NCBI GenBank assembly: GCA_028751875.1 | Contig: CM054158.1 | Location: 49,091,558-49,155,557 of the forward strand | Direction: 5' to 3' | Source: Rapana venosa | Lineage: Eukaryota; Mollusca; Gastropoda; Neogastropoda; Muricidae | DNA: 64,000 bases | In this document: in pieces, positions 46,388 to 56,809 of the stretch | How the letters are laid out: the number at the start of each line of letters is the position of its first letter | How positions within the stretch are numbered: the first letter of the stretch is position 1 | Notes under the pieces: generated by a model | Database searches by the model: none | What the model saw: the letters and a program-made list of their open reading frames with translations, nothing else | Told to the model about the DNA's origin: nothing | Translations under genes and position numbers: made by a program

Positions 46388-47755
46388 GGACACATTGTTC
46401 AAGAATCACTGTTCAAGCTTTGGACACATTGTTCAAGAATCACTGTTCAAGCTTTGGACACATTGTTCAAGGATCACTGTTCGAGTCTTGGACACTTTGT
46501 TCAAGGATCTCTGTTCAAGTCTTGGACACTTTGTTCAAGAATCATTGTTCAAGCCTTGGTCACTTTGTTAAAGAATCACTGTTCAAGGATCTTTGTTCGA
46601 GTCTTGGACACTTTGTTAAAGGATCACTGTTCCAAGTCTTGGACAGTTTGTTCATCACTGTTCAAGTCTTGGACCTTTTATTCAAGGATCACTGTTCAAG
46701 TCTTCAGACACATTGTTCAAGAATCACTGTTCGAGTCTTTGACCTTTTATTCAAGGATCTTTGTTCAAGCCTTGGACACTTTGTTCAAGAATCACTGTTC
46801 AAGTCTTGGACACTTTGTTCAAGGATCACTGTTCAAGTCTTGGACACTTTGTTCAAGGATCACTGTTCACAAGTCTTCAGACACATTGTTCAAGGATCAC
46901 TGTTCAAGTCTTGGACACTTTGTTCAAGGATCACTGTTCAAGTCTTGGACACTTTGTTCAAGGATCACTGTTCAAGTCTTGGACCTTTTATTCAAGGATC
47001 ACTGTTGAAGCCTTGGACACTTTGTTCAAGAATCACTGCTCAAGTCTTGGACACTTTGTTCACTGTTCAAGCCTTGGACACTTTGATCAAGAATCACTGT
47101 TCGAGTCTTGGACCTTTTATTCAAGGATCTTTGTTCAAGCCTTGGACACTTTGTTCAAGAATCACTGTTCAAGTCTTGGACACTTTGTTCAAGGATCTTT
47201 GTTCAAGACTTGGACACTTTGTTCAAGAATCACTGTTCAAGTCTTGGACACTTTGTTCAAGGAACACTGTTCGAGTCTTGGACCTTTTATTCAAGGATCT
47301 TTGTTCAAGCCTTGGACACATTGTTCAAGAATCACTTTTCAAGTCTTGGACACTTTGTTCAAGGATCACTGTTCAAGTCTTGGACACTTTGTTCAAGGAT
47401 CACTGTTCAAGTCTTGGACACTTTGTTCAAGGATCTTTGTTCAAGACTTGGACACTTTGTTCAAGAATCACTGTTCAAGTCTTGGACACTTTGTTCAAGG
47501 ATCTCTGTTCAAGTCTTAGACGCTTTGTTCAATGATCTTTGTGCTAGTCTTGGACACTTTGTTCAAGGATCACTGTTCAAGTCTTGGGCACTTTGTTCAA
47601 GGATCACTGTTCAAGTCTTGGACACTTTGTTCAAGGATCTTTGTTCGAGTTTTGGACACTTGTTCAAGGATCACTGTTCAAGACTTCAGACACTTTGTTC
47701 AAGGATCACAGTTCAAGTCTTGGATAGTGTTCAAGAATCACTGTTCAATTCTTGC
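46388..47755. repeat. 34-bp minisatellite, about 40 copies
   Basis: Unit TTCAAGGATCACTG followed by TTCAAGTCTTGGACACTTTG (14 + 20 bases, each starting TTCAAG). Because 34 is not a multiple of three, any frame cycles through all three phases and repeats every 102 bases; no unit contains a + strand stop, so frames of 200-383 codons stay open. They are not called as genes. Confidence 0.93.
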
Positions 47756-47857
47756 TGTCAAGCTTCCAGTTAGGAACAAACTTGCTTTAGACTCCACAGT
47801 CCCCTTCCAGTCCTTTGGATGAGACTTTATATTTTTTATTAAAACAAATTATTAAAA

Positions 47858-48208
47858 AAAATTCTTTTATTTAGAGAATAATGGCATAAGCACTCACATG
47901 CTTTTATTTTTTATTTTTACATCCAGTCCCCGTGTGTATACAGTTTTGTAAATTTTGTCATCTGTTCCCACCGGCTCACAATGGTCTATTCTTCGTAAAA
48001 GAACGAGTTTTGACGTGTACGCATGATGTTCTGCATGCATTCACACATGGGCCCTCAGTTTATAGTCTCATCCGAAGGACTTTTGGGGGAGTGGAGTCAG
48101 CACTGATGTCAACTCCAGAGGAAAAAATCCTCTTGAACAAGATTCAAACCGGGGTCAGCAGATCATGAGTGGAATGCGCATCACTCTAACCACCAGGTTA
48201 TCCTGTCA
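47858..48208 (-). mobile_element. SINE-C, near full length
   Basis: AGAGAATAATGGCATAAGCA, ACATCCAGTCCCCGTGTGT, TATAGTCTCATCCGAAGGAC, GATTCAAACCGGGGTC and AACCACCAGGTTATCCTG. It follows the 34-bp satellite. Confidence 0.87.
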
Positions 48209-48264
48209 TCAAGTCCTCTGCATCTGTAGACTAATTTTGCGTGCATCTATCTATCTATCTGTCC

Positions 48265-48515
48265 CATAGTCTGATGACCGTGGGGGCACCCTCAAAGACT
48301 CAACAACCAGTTCCCTCCATTCCTCTCTCTGTTCTGCCTTTCTCAGGGTTTTGTTGAGTTCTAGGCCTGTCCATTCGCTGATGTTATCCTCCCAGCTCTT
48401 CCTTGGTCTGCCTCTTCTTCCTCCTTGGACAGTGCCTTGTAAAACTGTCTTTGCAAGTCCTTTGGATCTTGTGACATGCCCATACCATTAAAGTTTACGC
48501 TTTTTCACGATCATG
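48265..48515 (-). mobile_element. Non-LTR retrotransposon C-terminal remnant
   Basis: In reverse: LAKTVLQGTVQGGRRRGRPR, KSWEDNISEWTGLELNKTLR, KAEQREEWRELVVESL. Next to it a (TATC)n run at 48247-48261 marks the 3' tail. The RRRGRxRKxWEDNIxEWTGL signature is typical of LINE C-termini. Confidence 0.78.
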
Positions 48516-48937
48516 TTATTGCTAAATCACATTTCACTTTGAAGAAGAAGAGGTTGGTGGTACATGCTAGCGGAAAAGGATGCTGAAGATACTGTACATG
48601 TATACACTGTGGTAAACGCTAAGGAAATAGCCGTAGAAAGAAAGAAAGAAGGAACAGATAAAGTTGAAGAATCTGAAGAAGAGATGAAGACTTCTGAAGA
48701 GATAATCATCAAAGGATCAGAGTATTAGTGGTGACAGATATTCCCTATGGCCTGTAAAGCATACATTTTTAAGACTGAGAGTAGAAAACTTAATATAAAT
48801 GGTCGAAACATCAGGGGTGTTTATCTCAGCCTTCAGTGCCTTCTTAGGGGGTGCACAGTCACTGAATAATCAGAACATAATAATAATAAAAATAATAATA
48901 ATTGTAGTAGTAGTAGTAGTAACAGGTGGTAGTGGTA

Positions 48938-49014
48938 GTAGTGATAATAATGATAATATATGGAATTTGTATTGCACTGAATCTTGTAAAGCAAACAGAT
49001 CAAAGCACTTGCAT
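48938..49014 (-). mobile_element. Short (ATT)n-tailed element, diverged reverse copy
   Basis: TATGGAATTTGTATTGCACT, GAATCTTGTAAAGC and GATCAAAGCACTTGC match the 10288 element in reverse, preceded by degraded (AAT)n and (AGT)n runs. Confidence 0.65.
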
Positions 49015-49317
49015 TCATAACATTGACAAGCGTGCAGCCGTTCACAAAAGATTAACCGATTTTGGATTTACACACATGCACACACACACACCAGTTACCT
49101 ATTACAGCACACAGTACTGAGGCTCTCGATGTTTTAAAAAGGATTGTAGGAGTTAAGAACTGAAAAATATGCTGTGGTCAGAACATTGGAGGAATCAATC
49201 ATCACTGCACTCGGTACCGTGGCTGTAAAACTAAGTGTAGTACTTATTATGTTGTTATGTTTTTGCGTGTATTTGGTCGAGTTATTTTGGTATAGATGTG
49301 TATTGTCACATTTTATT

Positions 49318-49420
49318 TATGTACAGCGCTTTGTGCTACTTCCTGCAAAGGGGAAGGAAAGTGCTATATTATTATTATTATTATTATTATATTATCACTT
49401 ATTATTATTATTACTGAAAT
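49318..49420 (+). mobile_element. Possible (ATT)n-tailed element, distant relative
   Basis: AGCGCTTTGTGCTACTTCC, GGAAAGTGCTATATT and a long ATT run have the same head, tail and layout but a different middle. Confidence 0.4.
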
Positions 49421-49701
49421 AATAAGAGGGCAGGATCACTTTTTGATCAGAACACTAGGATTATTTTTCACCATATAGACTTTGGTTTCTTAGACTCTGT
49501 GCCCCAAAAGGCTTGAATTTATATCCCAGAAAATATTCGTAATATGCTATTCTTGGCGAATGTGAGAATACAAAATGTAATGTGCACAGCAGTAATCCAC
49601 CATGCATGTCTGCCCGCACTTTTGCATGTTTTTTTGCATTGTGTTCGTGATTGTTACCAGTCCAGCATGTGTCAGTTTCTTTCTTTTTCGCTTTGTTTCA
49701 G

Positions 49702-49783
49702 GAAACAAGACTACGCTAAATGGGATAAAGACGCACCCATCATGTTCTTGAAGTAGTGCTTGACAAAGAAAGCTTGGACAATC
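49702..49783 (+). other. 5' UTR part of the start-codon exon of the SCAF-like gene
   Basis: A strong acceptor with a pyrimidine tract (CTTTCTTTTTCGCTTTGTTTCAG, last 20 bases 49682-49701) precedes this stretch. All three frames contain stops before ATG 49784; in the gene's own frame the TAG is at 49754-49756. ATG 49784 has A at -3 and G at +4, a good Kozak context, and opens the 725-codon frame. The gene therefore has at least one more, non-coding exon upstream. Confidence 0.65.
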
Positions 49784-51959
49784 ATGGCAGACGGCCAGAG
49801 CCTCTCCAGTCGCTCAGAGGCAGATCGTATGATCGTTGGTCTGGAGTTTCGCTCCGAGAGCGACCTCGCCAATGATGGTGCTGCTAACGAAACAGACAGG
49901 GACAGTCGGTGCTCCCCAGCCAAGCAGGTGGTGGGGTCTCCCCGTTCAAGATCTGAACAGCCAGGCAAACTCCAGTCAGAAGGTGGTGGAGACATGGTAG
50001 AAAATGTTTGCCGTGGAAGTGAAAGATCTGTTGGGGGTGTTGGTGTGTCTGCCAACTGTGACTGTGCTGGTGCTGAGGAGAATCAGGCGGAAGACAATCC
50101 TTTGGGTGTGCAAGGAGTGGACGAGGATTGTAGGGTTGATGACGGCCATGCAGAAAAGAGGTTGGGTGTTGAAGATGAAGCAGAGGATAAAGGTCTGGGA
50201 GAAACAAACGGTGCGTCAGGAGAGAATGTAAGAGAAGACAGGGAAAGGGCTGCTCAGACTGTGACGAGATCTATAGAGCAGGGTGAGGTAGACCTCAAGA
50301 ATGTGATGGATGATGACCCAGAAGCTGTTCCCCAAAGAGAGGCTTGTTCTCCAGGTCACGGTCATCTAGGAGAGGAAAGTGAAAGCAAAAGTGGGCTGGA
50401 TGCGAAGACGTGCCTGGAACGTAGCGACACTGTGGGGATGGACGTGGAAAGTGACGGGGAGCCTGTCTCACACTGCGCGACCCGGTCCCCTGTGTGTAGT
50501 ATTCCCTTTGAAATGTCAGAGACATTCTTGGACAACATGAATCCTCAGGATGACAGCCAAGACCTGGAAGAGCAGGAAGAGGACAGAGGAATGGATGTGG
50601 AGGAGGATGAGCATAAAGCAGCAAAGGAGGATATTGAAAGTCAAGAGAGTTCTGCTGTTTCCGAAAGCCAAAACAGAACCCTGGAACACAGCCTTGACTT
50701 TGAACTGTCAGAGACATTCTTGGACAATCTGAACCCTCAGGATGACAGCCAAGATTTTGGGGAGGTGTGTGAAGAAAAAGCCACGGTCGATGAACACAAA
50801 GCAACTGAAATCGAGTCGAAAGATAGCAGTGATGAGAACAAGGAGTCAGTCATTTTAGAAAGTACCGGTAGTGCTTCAGAAGACAAAGTGGCCAGTTCCT
50901 TGCAACGGGATGAGACCATGGAGTTGGCCGGTGACAGTGTCCTGGAGGCAGTTTCACAAAGAACAGCCAGTTCCCCAGAACACAGTCTTCCTTTTGAACT
51001 GTCGGAGACATTCCTGGACAATCTCAACCCTCAGGACAACAGCCAAGATATGGAAGAAGAAGAAGAGATGGAAGAGAAAGAAGGTGAAAGATCTGTGAGT
51101 GACACCGACAAAGAGGACGTACCATCTTCCCTTGAAAGAGAAGAAAGCGCCGGAGAAGGGGCTTTGCCTCATATACCCAGTGACACTGCAGGGAGTGACG
51201 AACCTGCATCCTCTGCACAGCAAAATGTCAACGCAGATGAGATTTCTTCTCCCTGTCCGCCACAGACCCCTGCAGATGAGATGTCTTCATTCCCAGTGCA
51301 TCAAGATGCCACTTCACATGAAGCAGCCTCTCTCAGAACACAACCAGAAGGCGCTGCTGGGGATGAGGTTTCTTCCCCAGGTTCAGGTAGAGACTCATCA
51401 GAAGACAGAGCTACTCTCCCCCAAGATGAACCACAGAGTGGGGACAAGGAGGTGGAAGAAAGAGATTGTGATCAGGTGATGACAGATGACGAGGCTTCTT
51501 CTCTTCCTGGACAGAAACGTATTGCTGCTTCTGATGATGATGCTGCAGTTGAATGTGCGGCTGCAGAAGAAAGTTCATGTGAACAAAACGTCCCCCCAGA
51601 GAAAGTCCTTCCTCTATCAGTGGGCAAGGATGCTTCTCCTTCGGAAGATAGTGCCGTTGAAGGAGGCTCACCAACAACTGAAGCACATGATGGTATATCT
51701 GATGAAATGACGTCCATTCAGGATGTGAAGGACGATTCTTCTTCCAGCCCTGTGGATACAGGAAAGGTGTGTGTAGGTCATGAAGAAGCAGCAGTGAACA
51801 GCCCTGAAGAAGACCTACACGCCTTGCCTTTGTGTGAGGAGGGGAAAGAGGAGGAATCTTCAGCCAATGTTGATGATGACGATGATGATGACAACGCCCG
51901 TGAAGAAGGAGAATATTCATCCAGCCCTTCATCATCTCCGGAGCGTGATGACGTTCAAG
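49784..51959 (+). CDS. SCAF-like coding exon 1: acidic region with triple SETFLDN repeat
   Basis: The exon encodes residues 1-725 plus the first base of codon 726. The donor AAG|GTGAGAG begins at 51960. The sequence is dominated by E, D and S and is likely disordered. Residues about 240-261, 304-325 and 402-423 repeat the pattern FE[LM]SETFLDN[LM]NPQD followed by DSQD or NSQD. A run of seven aspartates lies near the end. Some long frames opposite this exon are shadows of its codon bias. Confidence 0.85.
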
Positions 51960-54900
51960 GTGAGAGTGATGGTAGGTTAGTGTTAATTATAGTGACATAA
52001 GTTTATTTCAGCTTCATCTGTAGGTTATCTTAGCATCAATTTGTTGTTTTCTGAGAGTTCCTCAGTGAGTGACCATTAGAAGCCAGGGGATGTTTGATTG
52101 ATCAGAAACAGATTTTAGGGACACAGTGCAAGAATTCCTTAGATACAGTGATTAGTATTCTTGGTCATTTCTGTTTTTGGACAGTGTTGAAGGGTGCTCT
52201 GGTTTTAGGTACATCTGTGAAAGTTGGGGGGGGGGGGGGGGTGATGTCCACAAAATGTGGTAAACAATCTTATCAACCATAAGCCAGTTACTCACTTAAT
52301 GCGACAAACTGGCCGACTGCTAATGTCACACCTATACAACAAAACCAGATCCTGTTACTCATAGTTTGTTTATATTGCTCAATTTATATGTCAGAGAGAG
52401 TCAAATTCCTATATTTTGAATCCATAGCTGTTGATAGGTATCATTTGGTTAACTTAATGGAGTCGCAGTGAAATGGATCCCGCTTATTTCTGGTGACGGG
52501 TGATTCTGGCTATATTTGAAAAATTCAGCAGATTTGCCCATTGTGATAAAGACATACAAATTATACATCATTAAAAAGTTATGTTTATTTTTGAGATTGT
52601 TACACAGTTTTTCAATAGATGACTGTAAATATTTCTTATTACAAATTTTCAAAATATGTCACTGAATGCTGAAAAATAAAAAGTTTTGAAAATTAGGGCT
52701 GCATACCTTAAATAGCTTGAACTGTTCATCAACTAGCTCTCTTGAAACAATCTGATGATTTTTCACCAAAGTAAAGTTCCCTGAAGTTGGCTGAATCCAT
52801 CTGATGTCACTTTTTGCACTGTACAATTTTTGTTTTTAAAATAATACTGGAGAGCCCGAAATCCTAAAGAATGCGCTTGTTGACATGTCAAAGAAAAATA
52901 GACAACACATACAAAGTAGGTAAGCTTATGGTCAAGGAAAGCAACTTTGTTTAAAAAAATGATTGCCCTACAGGCCATAGTACTTTCCCTTCAATTGAAC
53001 ATCGTTTAGTGTATTAAGAAAATTTCATAATTCCATCAAATTTTAAGCTTCGGCTGGTCACAGTGAAGGATAGGAGTACCGAATCTTAAGATTCGGCACA
53101 ACCTCATTGAGTTAAGAAATCTTTAAAACGGCACACATTTTAAGTCGGTTGATATTTTCTGTCTTATTCTGGTGCTAAAATGTGCAGCACCCAGAAAAAT
53201 CCACTTGAGTTGAAAGGGTTAAATCTCAGCATTTTAACTTTGTCTTAACATTGTAATGCTTAGCAACAATGTTGAAAAACAAGAAAAGAATGGGAGTTCA
53301 GTGGTCACTTATGAATAACATTGAAGTTAGCTTCTTAGTACATGGATTGTGATTTTGAAACTGTTTGTCATGTTTCATAGTTCAGGGATAAATATTTTTT
53401 CAAATTATTCGAGTAAGCAGCCTCTGAGCAAATCTGTATTGTTTTGGCCTTTGTTGTGTGTAACTTATGCATGTGTACACAATCAGAACCTCAAATCTAC
53501 ATGTAACCCTCTGTAGTACAGGGGAGGTGTAAATTCAAAAACACTTTTACCAGAAGTTCAACTGCAAAATCTTTTATTGCTGAATGGTAGAAGATGTATT
53601 TTGAAAAAGACTTCTTTTTATGTGCTACTTTATTATTGCAGAAGAATAAGACTGTTGCATAACTCACAAATGTTCTGTGGATTTTGTTTTCAGATGAAAA
53701 TGCATCCGATGTGCTGCAGCTGTCTGCTAGTGATGATGTGGATGTAAGGGATGAGGGCACTGACAAGCGGAAGGGCAAGGTTAAGAATTTCCATGCGGTT
53801 AGAAATGCCCGACCGCAGGAAAAAGTTTGTGCGGAATCTAGTCATGAAAACCACTTCAGAAACAGTGATGGCTTGAATGGAGCGGTTGTGGTGGATGTGA
53901 ACAGTGATTGTGAAGACGATTTCAGGAATTTCCAGGATAAACTGAAAAAGGAAAAACCAGAGAAGGAAGACGAGAACTCTGTAAGTAACGCGAATGTGGA
54001 CTCGAGTGTCAGAGACGATTCTGACACGACAGGTGCATCTTCTCAGGAACCTTCCTCACAAGAGAGCCCTGCTGTCGGGGTAACAGTGGTGACTGAGAAT
54101 GGTGATGGAGAAATTGGCGAGGAGGAGGGAGAGAGAACGTTGGTGGCGAATGATGACAACAGTGACGATGATGTGCAGATTATAGAAGGTCCTCCACAAG
54201 AGCCTATAGACACACTGATAGTGGATGATGACGATGACGACGATGTTGTGCCAAGCAGTACTGTGACTTCCAAACCCCCAGTGTCAGAATCTTCGAGGAC
54301 TTCTAAAAAGAAGCGGACTGTTGAACAAGATGGGCATGATTTACGCATTGTTGTTCGTGATGAGCGCCGCGAGAAAGAGGACTCTGATAGGCGCCACCGG
54401 CGCCACGAGAGAGATAGAAGGGAAGAAAGACGATCTCATTCTCACCGCAGATCGGAATTGGACAGAAAATCGTCCGACCGCTCCTCTCGAAGACGACACC
54501 ACAGGTCGCGCAGCCATTCCAGAGAACGAAGGCGTAGACGATCAAGATCACGATCCCACTCTCGTGATCGAGCCTCCAGACGCAGGCGTCCTAGAGATAG
54601 ATCCAGGGAGAAATCAGCGGAAAGGGAAAGATCGTCCCACAGAAAAAGGCGGAGAGATCGCAGCCATGAGCATCGTCACAGAAGTCGTTCAAGGTCTCGC
54701 AGTCCAAAACACAGCCGGGAAGACAGCTGGGACAAGGAGAACCGGGACGACAGAGAAAACAGCAGGAGTAAAAGGCGCCGGCACCATCGCGACGGGGACA
54801 AGCGCAGGGAATCCCAGGAAGAGGAGAGGAGCGGTTCCAAATACCAGGACTCGTCACTGTCCTCAAAGCAGAGCCGCGCATCACGACCCAGCAACAATTT

Positions 54901-56740
54901 CACCAAGGATTCCTCAGACAGCCCGTCTGCAGCTGAAAAGTCTGAGGAGGAGGAGGACAGTGACGGAAGCGTGAAGGAGGTAGTGCAGAATGCCAGGCCC
55001 TCGGTGCAGAGTACCGTTCCTGCAGACAAACCAGACAAACCGGAGGAGAACTCGAAGAAAGAAACTGAGGTCATGCCTGTGGATATTCCTATACCTGAAC
55101 CTCAAGACATTCCGATTCCAAAGCCTGAAGATATTCCTATCCCGGAGACGGAACATATTCCTGTCCCTCCGCCTTTCAGTATACCTGTGCCACAGCCTGA
55201 ACTGCTACCAGGCCCCCCTGTGTTCTCAGTCCTACTGCCACCACCACACCCCGTGTTTGAAAACCCTCCCTTGCCCCCTCCTGAAGAGGAGCCCAGGGAA
55301 AACCCGCCTGAACCCCCACCTCTACCCCCCAGGTGGCCGGAGGTTTTGCCCACCAAAGGTGAAGGCTTGTTGCCCACACCTATCCGGCGAAAAGCGGCTT
55401 TAGAAGAAGCTGCTGCTGCTGCTGTGTATGACCCAGCCCATCCAACAGACGACGACGGTGAAAGGTTCAGGTTTCCTGGCGTGCCAAACTCGGCCCATCC
55501 TCCCCCGGAGATGTTGGCAGGACCTCCGCCGAGGCTTCAGGGTCAGGTGATGGCTGACGGGACATTCGTCCCCACCCCGGGAGAAGGGGGCTTGTTGGGA
55601 CCGCCTCCCCAGCGGGTGCCCATGCAGCCGGTGAGGTTTGGTCCTCCTCGCCCCGTGATGGTGAATCATGTGGTGATGGAGCGCCCGCCCTTCACCAACG
55701 GCCCTTTCCCAAGCCAGCTCGCGGGGCCCCCTCTCCCGCCCAGGTTCCCCATAGAGATCGCCGGCCCGGGGGGCGTTGTGCCGCTGCAGGGTCAGTTTGG
55801 TCAAGGGCCGCCCCCTCCCGGGCCTCTTCCGCCCCCTCAGGGTTTCCCGGGACAGCTGAATGACCGGTTCGAGGAGGGCGGGCCCCCGGTGGGTCAGTTC
55901 CCCGTGTCCGTGCCGTCGGGTGTGGCGGACATGGCCAACATGGCGGCCCCCCCCCCGCCAGGCCTGCCCCCCCCGCCGCCAGACCTGCACCTCCTGACCC
56001 ACGCGCCACCTCCGGACCTGCCCATGGCGGAGAAGCCTGGCGCGGACGAGGGCTTTGACAAGGCGCTGGCGAAGCTGGTGATGGCGCAGAGCCTGCTGGT
56101 GATGGAGCGCAAGGCGGAGGAGGAAGGGGCGCCCCTGCCGGCCTCCTCTGCCATGTTCAAGGTGCCTCCCCCCCCGCGCCTGGACCTGCCGGCCGGCTCG
56201 CCTGGTCGCTGCCTCCCCTCGGCAGAAGCTGCCGTCAGCGTGGAGCAGCTGGAGGACTCCACAGAGGTCATGGACATGGACATGTCGCCTCTGGAAGAGG
56301 AGTGCGAACTGCGCATGTCCAGTCCCTCCGAGGAGGCCGGTGGGGAGCAGGAGAAGAGCAAGAAGTTGAAGCCGTTGGCAGCTATAGATCTCCGAGCCAT
56401 CAGCAATGCCATTCTGCAGCTGACCTCGGCAGCCACGGACGACGTGCCTGCTTCTGCCGTGGAGCTGACCAATAAAGAAAAGGTGAGAGAAGCGTGGTGC
56501 TAACAGCTTGGGCGTGTTAGAGGAGTGGGAAGGGTTTTTGAGCGTGGGGGGGTGGTGTCAGAGTATTGATGTATCTGTAGACCGTACGATGAAATGTTTC
56601 ACTTATTTTGTTTATGTGGTTTGGATGATAAAAGAGGAGGGAGTAGGATGCAGTATGTACACCATATTACGTATTAAGTATTTAAACTCTTGCTTACACG
56701 CACACACACACTAACACTAACACACACACACACACTAACA

Positions 56741-56809
<69 letters not shown>

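Larger units (their letters stand above)
44440..49560. repeat. Old degenerate tandem array, roughly 80-110 bp period, with later insertions
   Basis: Recurring phrases TGATCAGAACAGTAGAGG, GGAGAATTACTG, CAGCACTCGGTACC and TTGGCT occur at about 44600-44870, 45355-45740, 46110-46320, 49120-49230 and 49425-49510, always in similar order. SINE-C copies, the 34-bp satellite and a LINE remnant have been inserted in or expanded within it. Confidence 0.55.

Noticed and set aside
46388..47755. CRISPR-like regular repeat array
   Set aside because: There are no unique spacers: the repeats are contiguous, and the DNA is eukaryotic.
46384..47773. Overlapping forward frames of 200-383 codons with a 34-residue repeat
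   Set aside because: They follow from a stop-free 34-bp satellite read in any phase; no splice context, start or composition supports coding.
49544..49756. Frame ending DYAKWDKDAPIMFLK just upstream of the SCAF-like ATG
   Set aside because: It runs through the acceptor at 49701 and ends in TAG 49754; its coding-like look is limited to about 18 residues with no supporting exon.
54321..54974. 217-codon frame overlapping the RS domain in another frame
   Set aside because: It is a shadow of the arginine/serine codon bias of the true exon, which has matching splice phases and family similarity.
55400..56472. Antisense frames of about 190-200 codons opposite the proline-rich region
   Set aside because: They result from high GC with few stop codons; there is no start or splice context and no recognisable protein.
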